A stretch of 64,000 bases of DNA from Candidatus Epilinea brevis. GTDB lineage: Bacteria; Chloroflexota; Anaerolineae; Epilineales; Epilineaceae. Positions 8,978 to 17,185 of the stretch are shown piece by piece; the first letter of the stretch is position 1; every line of letters begins with the position of its first letter. Both the position numbers and the translations under genes were made by a program. The stretch lies in contig JADJUE010000013.1 in NCBI GenBank assembly GCA_016710785.1, positions 62,001 to 126,000 on the forward strand. Direction: 5' to 3'. The notes beneath the pieces are model-generated. The model was not told the origin of the DNA and searched no databases. It worked only from the letters and a program-made list of their open reading frames with translations.

Positions 8978-9346
8978 GACGGTTCTCCTCCGGTGGAATC
9001 TGCACGTGGAATTTCAAGCGGACCGGCGCCGGATCCAGGTCGGATCTGGCGCAAGACCTGCTCTCTACAGTCTACAGCCCCAAGCAACAAGCAGCATCCG
9101 CCTTTCAGCGGGTCTGAAAGCCAACCGTTTGGGGGAGAGGGTCCGACGTCAGCCTGCGCCGGACGCGGTAGACCGCTGTTCGGAGTGGGGCTCGGGGACA
9201 AGACACATCGGCGGCGCGGCCATCGGGAGTGCGGGCCTTTCGCGTTCCTGATTCAACGCGGTGGCGACCAGCCCGCACTCCCGGCGATTCGTCGTTGCGA
9301 CCGATCCGTTATCGAACGGGATCGGCCGATGGCGCTCGAACTGGGT
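8978..9346. other. Intergenic region, 369 bp
   Basis: This gap lies between two minus-strand genes. Its proximal part carries the candidate promoter of the META-lipoprotein gene (9062-9090). I see no coding signal, RNA gene or clear hairpin in the rest. Confidence 0.4.
9062..9090 (-). promoter_or_regulatory. Candidate sigma70 promoter for the META lipoprotein
   Basis: On the minus strand TTGTTG (9090-9085) is separated by 17 bp from TAGAGA (9067-9062). It would give an untranslated leader of about 80 bases before the ATG at 8977. The -10 is only a moderate match. Confidence 0.4.
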
Positions 9347-9499
9347 CTAGCGGCCGACCAGGATCATGAGGCCAGCCACCAGCGCGAGGATCGCCATCAC
9401 CGTTCCCAGACCTGCAATGGCCGGGATGAAGGCCCCGAGGCCGGTCAAGATCAGGTAGATCGACAACAGGATCATGCCAATGCTGCTCGTAAGTCTCAT
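9347..9499 (-). CDS. Small hydrophobic membrane protein (50 residues)
   Basis: A 50-residue open frame from the ATG at 9499, with an AAGGAG ribosome-binding site and a near-consensus promoter upstream. Nearly the whole protein is two hydrophobic helices (IGMILLSIYLILTGLGAFI and GTVMAILALVAGLMILVG) around a short turn, ending in a single basic residue. Very similar small Gly/Leu/Ile-rich proteins occur in many Chloroflexota from memory; their function is unknown. The strong promoter and ribosome-binding site argue that it is expressed. Lengthening the frame upstream runs into low-complexity sequence and past the promoter. Confidence 0.72.
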   Translation of the reverse strand: MRLTSSIGMILLSIYLILTGLGAFIPAIAGLGTVMAILALVAGLMILVGR

Positions 9500-9569
9500 G
9501 TCGCTCTTCTCCTTGGTCGGGTCAGTCGCGATTCGTCGAGGGATTGCGAGATCCGCCTTCCCCGCGGGC

Positions 9570-9598
9570 AGTATATCGCGACCGAATTCGGACGTCAA
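9570..9598 (-). promoter_or_regulatory. Near-consensus sigma70 promoter with a palindrome in the spacer
   Basis: On the minus strand TTGACG (9598-9593), a 17-bp spacer and TATACT (9575-9570) form a strong promoter aimed at the 50-residue membrane protein gene. The spacer contains the perfect palindrome CCGAATTCGG (9581-9590), a possible repressor site. Confidence 0.72.
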
Positions 9599-9662
9599 CC
9601 CAGTTGGCCAAGCGATCGGCCAGGCCCATTCGCTGAGAGCGGAACCCCGTGAAGGGGCCACC

Positions 9663-10598
9663 TCAGCCTGGCACGCCAAGCAGCCGCCCGAATGCCTCTG
9701 CCAGCTCGAAGGCCGCGCGTACGTTGCGCGGGTCGCGGCTGTTGATGTACTCCACGTTGACGCCGAGGCGGTCGGCGGGGATGCCGATCTCGCCGGCAAA
9801 AGTGGAGAGGCGCTCCCAGATCAGGGTCAGCTGGGCCATGGAGGCCTCGGCCATGTTGCGCGCGCCGCGCAGCATGCGCTCCACGTCGGGCGGCACGTAG
9901 ACGCCCAGGTACTTCACCGCGAAGTTCAGGTCTTCTTCGCAGACGAAGGGCGAGAAGGTCAGGAAGAGCTTGGGGAAGTCCTCGGGGGCCAGGGCGCGGG
10001 TCATGTCCATCAGCAGGCAGCTCATCCACTCGGCTTCATAGAGCAGCTGGGTGGAGAAGAAGCGCATGCCCCAGGTATGGATCTTGTCCTGGATGCGCGC
10101 GATCTCGTCGAGCGTGGCCGGGCGGCCGACGAACTCGCGGCGGCGAGTAGGGATGATGATGCCCCCGCAATGGAAGCCGCGGCGCATGGCCGCCTTGGTA
10201 CCGCCGCCCACCGAGAGCACTTCGTCGCCGTAGTCCTTGCCGCTGGTGTCGCCGCCCACCACGAAGACGTCGCCGCAGCCCAGCTCGGCGGCCCGCTCCA
10301 GCCAGCTGTCGAGGCTCGGGCGAGGTGTGGCCACGGCAACCTTGTAGAGGCAGAGCGGCCGGTCGCTACGCTCCCTCAGCCAGGCCGCGAACTCCAGGCT
10401 GCCCACCCGCCGCCGCGACCGCCCGAACTCCGCCGAGTCCTGGATGTCCGGAACGCCCAGCACCTGATACCGCGTGTAGGCCTTCAGGCTTTCCTCCAGG
10501 ATGGCGTATGCCTGGTCCTGGTGGGCGACCAGGGGCGGGCAGGCCTCCAGGACGACGCGAGCGGAGGCCATGGCAGAGGGGAGGGGACTGGGGGGCAT
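9663..10598 (-). CDS. Methylenetetrahydrofolate reductase-like protein (mycobacterial-type family)
   Basis: 311 residues if the ATG at 10598 is used; an alternative ATG lies at 10571, and neither has a ribosome-binding site. The pattern fits the divergent MetF/MTHFR TIM-barrel family: VLGVPDIQDSAEFGRSRR near the N-terminus, CLYKVAVATPRPSLDSWLERA, the core DVFVVGGDTSGKDY, then GGIIIPTRRREF and FFSTQLLYEAEW. MTHFR reduces methylene-THF to methyl-THF with a flavin; flavin binding cannot be confirmed by eye. The frame stays open far upstream, but that is antisense of polA. The gene is divergent from polA across 72 bases. Confidence 0.62.
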   Translation of the reverse strand: MPPSPLPSAMASARVVLEACPPLVAHQDQAYAILEESLKAYTRYQVLGVPDIQDSAEFGRSRRRVGSLEFAAWLRERSDRPLCLYKVAVATPRPSLDSWLERAAELGCGDVFVVGGDTSGKDYGDEVLSVGGGTKAAMRRGFHCGGIIIPTRRREFVGRPATLDEIARIQDKIHTWGMRFFSTQLLYEAEWMSCLLMDMTRALAPEDFPKLFLTFSPFVCEEDLNFAVKYLGVYVPPDVERMLRGARNMAEASMAQLTLIWERLSTFAGEIGIPADRLGVNVEYINSRDPRNVRAAFELAEAFGRLLGVPG

Positions 10599-10636
10599 GG
10601 GGGGGAATTGTAGACGATCTCGTTCCACGCCTGCCC

Positions 10637-10645
10637 TGCTATGAT
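10637..10645 (+). promoter_or_regulatory. Extended -10 promoter element for polA
   Basis: TGCTATGAT is an extended -10 (TG-n-TATGAT) 26 bases before the polA ATG. No -35 is recognisable, as is common for extended -10 promoters. Confidence 0.45.
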
Positions 10646-10670
10646 CCCTCCCGCCCAGGAGACTAGCCCC

Positions 10671-13575
10671 ATGTCCGAGCGATCCGCGAAGCCTCCCCTT
10701 CTCCTCCTCGTCGATGGTCATGCCTTGGCCTATCGGGCCTACCATGCCCTGCGCGAACCCATGAGCGCTCCCGATGGCGAGCCTACCGGCGCCACCTTCG
10801 GCTTCACCAACATGCTTCTGGCCGCGTTGAACACCCATCGCCCCACGCATCTGGCGGTGGCCTTCGACCGTGGCAGGAGTGGGCGGGAGGCGCTGTATCC
10901 GCCCTACAAGGCCAACCGCGCCGAGCGGCCGCCGGAGCTCGACGTGCAGCTGCAGCGCATCGCAGAAATCGTGGCTGCGTTCAACATCCCCGTTTACACC
11001 CTGGATGGTTTCGAGGCGGATGACGTGCTGGGTACCTTGACCGCGCAGGCCGAAACGGCGGGGGTGGACAGCCTGGTCATCACCGGGGACAGCGATCTCC
11101 TGCAGATGGTAGGCCCGCATACGCGCGTGGCGATCAGTGGCCGGCGCATGTCGGAAGTGGAGATCTACGACGCCGCCCGGGTTCGCGAGCGCTATGGTGT
11201 CGAACCGGTCGACCTGGCGGAGTGGAAGGGCCTCAAGGGGGACAGCTCGGACAACATCCTCGGCGTCAGCGGCATCGGCGAAAAGGGTGCAACCGAACTG
11301 ATCCAAGCCCATGGAACAGTGGATGGAGTGCTCGCCGCCGCGCCCGGATTCAAGCCCGGACGCCTGCGCGACAACCTGATCGCCCAGGCGGATCAGGCGC
11401 GCCTCTCAGCCCGCCTCTGCCGCATCATGCGCGACCTGCCCGTCACCCTGGATATGGAGCAGGTGGCGCTCACCGGTTATGATCGGGAGGCGGTGTTGGC
11501 CATCTTCCGCCGCTTGTCCTTTCGCAACCTCATGGATCGCTTGCCGGCCCTCGACGCTTCCGCGCCTGGTGACGCCCCGGCCGCTCCGGCGCCGGCCGCG
11601 CCGTCGGGCGACTACCGCCTGGTCGCCGATCTGGCCGAGCTGGAGGACCTGACGGCGACGTGGGCCGCAGCCCCCCGCCTGGCGTTTGACACCGAAACCA
11701 CCGGCGTGGACCCCATGCGCGCCCGGCTGGTGGGCATCGCCATCTCGGATGCGGTGGGGCGGGGCTGGTACATCGCGGTGGGCCATGGTGCGACGGCTGC
11801 GGAAGGGGATCCGTCCGCGGCGCCGGCCGCCCATGCGCAGCTGACCATGGACTTCGGCGTCGGCGCGACCGGAGCCGGCGCCGGCGGCGGGGGCCAACGC
11901 CACCGATCCGCTCGATGGTCCACCTGACGGTGATCCGCCGGCTGCGCTCCCCGATCGCAATCTCCCATGGGCCGAGGTGCTCAGGTTGCTGGGTCCGGTG
12001 CTGCAGGGGCCGGCCATCAAGGTGGCTCACCATGCCAAGTACGATCTGACCGTTCTGCTGCGCGCCGGCCTGCCGGTGTCCGCACCGGTCTTCGACACCC
12101 TGGTGGCAGCCTGGCTGGTGGATCCGGGACGGCGCGGTCTGGGTCTCAAGGACCTGGCCTTTACCGAACTGGGCGTGGAGATGACGCCCATCTCGGCGTT
12201 GATCGGCAAGGGCAAGGGGCAGCGGACGATGGCTGAGGTGGACCCCGTCGATGCGGCGGCCTATGCCGGGGCCGATGTGGACATGACGCTCCGCCTGGCG
12301 CATTGGGCGGCGCCGCACTTGGAAGAACGCGGGGCGCGGGAACTCTTCGAGCAGCTGGAGATGCCCCTGATGTGGGTGCTGGCGGAGATGGAGCGCACCG
12401 GCATCCGCGTGGACGCCGAGGTGCTGGCGGAGATCGCCCGGGACCTCAACGCGCGGGCGGCGGCCCTGGAGGACCAGATCTTCGCGGGCGTTGGGCATCG
12501 CTTCAACCTGGCTTCTCCCAAGCAGCTCTCAGAGGTGCTGTTCGGCGAGCTGGGCATCCCGCCCACGCGCAAGACGGACACCGGCTTCTCCACCAACGCC
12601 GACGCCCTGGCGGACCTGGCGGCGCAGTACCCCATCATCCAGACCATCCAGGACCACCGGCATGTACGCAAGCTCCTGGGTACCTATGTGGAAGCCCTGC
12701 CGCTCATGATCAACTACGAGACCCTGCGCATTCACACCAGCTGGCAGCAAACAGGCACCGTGACCGGGCGCCTGTCGTCTACCGAACCCAACCTGCAGAA
12801 CATTCCGGTGCGCTCCGAGTTGGGCGGCCAGATCCGCCGGGCCTTCGTGGCGGAGCAGGGCTGGCTGATCCTGGCGGCGGACTACAGTCAGATGGAGTTG
12901 CGTATCCTGGCGGCGCTCTCGGGCGACGAAGCGCTTACGGCCGTCTACGCCGAGGGTGGCGACGTGCACGCCGACACGGCGGCCTACCTGTTCCAGAAAG
13001 ACCCGTCGGCAGTGACCGCCAATGAGCGCCGTCTGGCCAAGATCGTCAACTTCGGCATCGTCTACGGCATGGGCGCCTTCGGCCTCTCGCGTTCGACGGG
13101 CTGGTCGCGGTCGGAGTCGGCCGCCTTCATCGACCGCTACTTCACGCGCTACGCGGGGGTCAAGGCCTATTTCGACCGCCAGCTGGCGGACTGCGCCCAG
13201 ACTGGCTACGTGTCCACCTTGCTGGGCCGCCGCCGCTACTTCCCGATGCTGCGCGAAGGCTCGGGTGTCGATGCCAACACAAGGGCGCGAATGGAGCGGG
13301 AAGCCCTCAACGCCCCCATTCAGGGTGGGGCCGCAGACATCACCAAACGGGCGATGATCGACTTGTCGGCAGCGCTCAAGGTGGGCGGCTATCGCGCCCG
13401 GCTGCTGCTGCAGGTCCACGATGAACTGTTGCTCGAGGTCCCCCCCGATGAGATCGACGCCGTGGCGGCGCTGACGCGGGCCATCATGACCGGCTGCGTG
13501 CCGCTGCCGGGCGTGTCGCTGGCGGTGGATGTCGCGGTCGGGGTGAACTGGGGGGAGCTGGTGCGGGTGACTTGA
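10671..13575 (+). CDS. polA: DNA polymerase I, interrupted by a +1 frameshift
   Basis: All three PolA domains are present in order but lie in two frames. 10671-11927 encodes the 5'-3' exonuclease (LLLVDGHALAYRAYHAL, VITGDSDLLQM) and the start of the 3'-5' exonuclease with FDTETTG (D340, E342). The second frame, open from 11845 to 13575, encodes the rest of that domain and a full polymerase domain (LAADYSQMELRILA, RRLAKIVNFGIVYGMG, LLQVHDELLLEV). Dropping one G from the GGGGG run at 11889-11893 restores one continuous protein of about 967 residues. The run lies in a Gly/Ala/Pro-rich insert between conserved blocks, so the protein may tolerate change there. Because PolA is a core enzyme, a sequencing or assembly error is the simplest reading; a real lesion or programmed shift cannot be excluded. 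The start at 10671 avoids ten unlikely extra codons. Confidence 0.9.
11889..11893 (+). other. polA: Frameshift site in polA (G5 run)
   Basis: This five-G run is where the two polA frames join. Reading GGC-GGG-GCC-AAC with one G fewer leads directly into the downstream exonuclease frame. Confidence 0.75.
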
Positions 13576-13645
13576 CAGGTCCTGCCAGCGGCCGACGTGA
13601 GCGCTTGACTGAGGATCGCGGTCGAAGGCTGGTCGCTCGAGCGGT

Positions 13646-14752
13646 CTACCCGAACCACCGACCCACGCCCGCCGCACCCAACCCGTCCGCCAGCAGCCGC
13701 AGCTTCTTCTCCGTCTCCACCCAGGTGATGGGCGAGAGGCCCAGGAGTTCGCGGAGGTCGTCGGGGGCGAGGCCCGAGCGCCAGGCGCGCAGGGCCGCGG
13801 TCCAGCGCAGGGTCTCGAAGCTGACCTCGTCACCCAGACCGGCGGCCCGTGCCAGGTCGGCCAGCACGTACTCCAGGTTGCGGTCCGTCCATGGGAAAAG
13901 GCGCTCGGCCGTTCGGTAGCGCAGCAGGTAGGCCGGAAAGAGGCCGGACACCTTGGGCCCAACCGGCACGCGGCGCTCCTTGCGGGCGAAGCGCGGCTGG
14001 TCGTAGCGCACCAGGATGCTGGGCGGGTCCGCATCCAGGTTGAGGTCATCCGTACGTAGACGCACCAACTCACCCTTCTTGAGTCCCGTGTCCAGGAGCA
14101 GGCGCAGCATGAAGGCCGGACGCGGGTCGCGGGCTTCACCGCTGGCCAGTCCGTCCGCGACGGCGAGCAGCGTGGCCGCCTCCCTGTCCGTCAGCACCCG
14201 GGCCAGCGGCGCCTGCGCTCTCCTGTGCACCAGCGTGAGGGCGATGTCTCTTGGCAGAGCCCCGGCTGCGTGCAGCCAGCCGAAGAACACCTTCAGGGTC
14301 GTCAGGCGACGGGCGTAGGTCTTGGGGCTGCAGGGTTCGCCGCGGTACGCCAGCATCCAGGTCAGGAAACGGTTCAGGTCGTCGGTGCTGATGGCTGCCA
14401 GCGCCTTGTCGGGGCCTAGGAACTCTGCTAGCAGCCGCAGGTCGCTGGCGAAGGCGCGCCGCGTGTTGACCGTCTTGGCCAGGCGCCCGAGATGCTCGTC
14501 GAAGGCCGAGGCGGCGCCCTGCAGGCTGCTGGCGGCCGTCGGTATGGGGAGCGGCGCGAGGTAGGGGGAGGGGCTGGTGGCGGTGGAAACCACTGCGTCC
14601 GGATCACCCTCGCGCGCCGCGGGTAGCGGTTCCTCGTCACCGCCGACCGCGGCGCCCGAGGCTGGTGCCACGGTCGGCAACGACGCAGCCGACGCCGCCT
14701 TGGACGGTGTGTCGAACAACGAGAGCTGTGCTTCGAGCGAACGTTTGTTCAT
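13646..14752 (-). CDS. Tyrosine-recombinase-fold protein with degenerate active site
   Basis: 368 residues from the ATG at 14752. After about 75 disordered residues comes a SAM-like core-binding domain (AFDEHLGRLAKTVNTRRAF, FLTWMLAYRGEPCSPKTYARRL), then a XerC/D-like catalytic domain. Aligned with XerD by eye, box I TGLR-x-SEL is TGLKKGEL (Arg to Lys), the beta-hairpin lysine is kept (KERRVPV), and HxLRH becomes E-T-L-R-W, keeping only the arginine. LGH becomes LGL, and the nucleophile tyrosine position is glutamate. It should therefore bind DNA but not cut it. It is the last gene of a minus-strand run after rsmB, 58 bases downstream, which is not a typical mobile-element setting. Upstream extension to 14908 looks non-coding. 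Confidence 0.78.
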   Translation of the reverse strand: MNKRSLEAQLSLFDTPSKAASAASLPTVAPASGAAVGGDEEPLPAAREGDPDAVVSTATSPSPYLAPLPIPTAASSLQGAASAFDEHLGRLAKTVNTRRAFASDLRLLAEFLGPDKALAAISTDDLNRFLTWMLAYRGEPCSPKTYARRLTTLKVFFGWLHAAGALPRDIALTLVHRRAQAPLARVLTDREAATLLAVADGLASGEARDPRPAFMLRLLLDTGLKKGELVRLRTDDLNLDADPPSILVRYDQPRFARKERRVPVGPKVSGLFPAYLLRYRTAERLFPWTDRNLEYVLADLARAAGLGDEVSFETLRWTAALRAWRSGLAPDDLRELLGLSPITWVETEKKLRLLADGLGAAGVGRWFG

Positions 14753-14810
14753 GCGGGCAGAATAGCAGGCGTCGGTTGGATTGGGAAGCCGGGCCTGCTC
14801 CGGCGCGACC

Positions 14811-17185
14811 CTAGCGCCGCGCCACCATCCGATTGCGCCTGAGGCGCGCCGCGAATCCGCCGTCGATCCCGTGACGCTGCGGCAGGCTGCGGTAGAAGCC
14901 CCGTTCATCCACCAGGTCGGCCGGGATCAGGCCCGCCGCCGACTCCAGGCCGAAGTCCGGATGGCGCTCCAGGAAGGCGTCCACGCGGGCCTCGTTCTCT
15001 TCGGGTTCCAGGCTGCAGGTGCTGTAGACCAGCAGGCCATCCGGGCGCACCAGGGCCGCCGCCGCATCCAGCATGGCGTCCTGCGTCTTGCACAGGGTCG
15101 CCAGGTCGCCAGGTTCCCGGTTCCAGCGTAGGTCCGCACGACGGGCCATCACGCCGGTGCCGCTGCAGGGGGCGTCCAGGAGGACCCGGTCTGCCTGTCT
15201 GGCAAGCGGTTGGCCGGACTCGTCGCGCAACTCGTGCAAGGAGAGCAGGTCCGCCACCGCGCAGCGGACGCTCTTCAGGCCCAGGCGGGCGGCCGCCGCC
15301 TCGATCAGCTTGACCTTGCCGGGATGTACGTCCAGCGCCAGCACCTGGCCACGGTCCTTCATCAGCTCAGCGGCGTAGGTCGCCTTGCCGCCTGGAGCGG
15401 CGCAGACGTCGATGATCGACTCGCCGCGTTGAGGGTCGAGCACGCGGACCACCAGCGCCGCAGCCTCGTCCTGCACCACGCAGAGCCCGCGGGTGAGAAG
15501 GCCCGCGGCCAGCACCGGTTGCAGGCGCGTCACCCGGATCAGGTCGTCCGGCAGCCAGGTCGAAGGCTCCTGCGGGGCTTCGAGCTCGGCCAGCTCGCCG
15601 GCGACATCGGCTACTGTCGTGCGCAGTCGGTTCACCCTCAGCCCGTGGCTGGGTCGGGCGTTGTTCCAGTTGAGCAGGGCGGTCAGCTGATCGATGCCGA
15701 AGCGGTCGCGCCAACGCTTCACCAGCCAGCTGGGATGCGAATGGCGGATGGCCAGGTCTTCCAAAGGATCGCCGGTGGCCGGCTGCGGCAGGTCGTCGCG
15801 GCGGTTGTCCAGGTTGCGCAGCACGGCGTTCACCAAGCCCATCGCCTTCTCCGCGCCGACATCCTTGGCCAGGCTCACCGCCGCGTGAACCGCCGCATGG
15901 GGCGGCGTGGAGGCGTAGAGCAGCTCGTAGATCCCGAGGCGCAGTACCTGGCGCGCCCGCTGATCCAGGTTCTCCGGCTGCCCACTGAACGTGGCGTCGA
16001 TCAGGTGGTCCAGCCAGCGCCGCCAACGGGTGACCCCCGCCACATAATCCGTCGCCGTGCGCCGCGCGCCGGGCCCGAGGCCGGCGTCCGGCTCCAGACG
16101 GGCCACGTAGGCCCTGTCCTCTTCGATGCGCCGCAGCGCGGCCAGGGCCCAGGAGCGGGCGTTGAGCGGGCCTTCTACGTGCAGCCGATCGCCGCGAACC
16201 GGCTCCTCGGCGCCCCCTGCCGAACGGGTATCGGCCACCCGCGACCGGTCCCAAGGACGGGCCGTTCCGCGCTCCTCGCCCATGCCGCGGTGGTCGGGCC
16301 GATCGCCCATCGGCCGTCCGGACTGGGGACGATCACCGCTGGGGCCGCGGCGGTCCGGCCGATCGCTCATCGGCCGACCGGACTGGGGACGATCGCCGCC
16401 GGGGCCGCGGCGGTCGGGGCGGTCGCCCGTGGGGCGTCCGGACTGGGGACGATCACCGCTGGGACCGCGGCGGTCGGGGCGGTCGCCCATCGGCCGTCCG
16501 GACTGCGGGCGATCGCCGCCGGGGCCGCGGCGATCGGGACGGTCGGGTCGGTCGCCCATCGGCCGTCCGGACTGCGGGCGATCGCCGCTGGGGCCGCGGC
16601 GGTGGGGCCGCGGCGGTCGGGACGGTCGGGGCGGTCGCCCGTGGGGCGTCCGGACTGGGGACGATCACCGCTGGGACCGCGGCGGTCGGGGCGGTCGGGT
16701 CGGTCGCCCATCGGCCGCCCGGACTGCGGGCGATCGCCGCCGGGACCGCGGCGGTCTGGACGGTCGGGACGGTCGCTCGTCGGTCGTCCGGACTGGGGCC
16801 GTTCACTACCAGGACCGCGGCGGTCTGGACGGTTGCCCATCGGCAGTCGCGGTCGGGTCCGATGTGAAGGACCGTAGGGTCGCGGTGCGGGAGGCGGCAG
16901 GTCAGTTTTCGTTTCGGACCGCGGGGCCGAAAGGTCGGGGGCCGGCTCTACGGCATCCGCCGGGTCTGCCTTCCTGGCTTTCGGCCGGTCGGCGGATGGC
17001 GGCTTGGCTTCGGCGCCCTGCTTTGGAGAGCCAGCCGCGATTGCGTTTGCGGCCACCGGCATTGGCCCGGAACCACGAGGCTTCTTCTTGACTACCGTTT
17101 CCGGCAAGCCGGCCGATTCGCCGTCCGTCGGTCTGTTCTTGGGCACCGCTTTGCGGCGGCGCGGCGTGTTTCCTTCAGCGGCCAT
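14811..17185 (-). CDS. rsmB: 16S rRNA m5C967 methyltransferase RsmB with repeat-rich N-terminal extension, frameshifted
   Basis: The C-terminal 430 residues are a complete RsmB. They comprise a NusB-like helical domain (NARSWALAALRRIEEDRAYV, VNAVLRNLDN) and an SAM-dependent methyltransferase with IDVCAAPGGKA, LLDAPCSGTG and the catalytic-cysteine motif YSTCSLEPEEN. It methylates C967 of 16S rRNA. In front lie about 340 extra residues: a Lys/Pro-rich segment, then about nine Arg/Pro/Gly/Asp units of 20 or 23 residues (DRPDRRGPGGDRPQSGRPMG type). The frame from the ATG at 17185 breaks inside unit four, where a 14-bp sequence is tandemly duplicated (16590-16617). Removing one copy joins both parts. 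The basic disordered tail may help RNA binding. The start overlaps the permease gene by 11 bases. If the break is real, translation could restart within the repeats (for example the ATG at 16559). Confidence 0.87.
16280..16850 (-). repeat. Tandem 60/69-bp minisatellite inside rsmB
   Basis: About nine in-frame units of 60 or 69 bp encode DRPD(RPD)RRGP-x-GDRPQSGRP-x-x. Neighbouring units differ mainly at the Gly/Ser and Met/Thr positions and in one or two DRP triplets, the sign of recent unequal exchange or slippage. Confidence 0.85.
16590..16617 (-). repeat. 14-bp tandem duplication causing the rsmB frameshift
   Basis: GGGGCCGCGGCGGT occurs twice back to back (16590-16603 and 16604-16617), while the other repeat units carry it once. 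Fourteen extra bases shift the frame exactly as seen between the two halves of rsmB. Confidence 0.8.

Noticed and set aside
10599..11312. N-terminal extension of the MTHFR-like frame on the minus strand
   Set aside because: It is antisense to the polA exonuclease domain; high-GC genes commonly leave the opposite strand open.
12529..14139. Minus-strand 536-codon frame
   Set aside because: It overlaps the polymerase domain of polA and the recombinase-like gene out of frame and shows no motif.
13646..14752. Integrase as a sign of a mobile island with attachment sites
   Set aside because: The active site is degenerate, no tRNA or flanking direct repeat was seen, and neighbours are housekeeping genes.
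16280..16850. Possible CRISPR array
   Set aside because: The repeats are contiguous in-frame coding units of 60/69 bp without unique spacers, and no cas gene is nearby.
15210..16877. Plus-strand 555-codon frame with repeated GLGTITAG-type units
   Set aside because: It is the antisense reading of rsmB and its minisatellite; the repeats come from the real gene.
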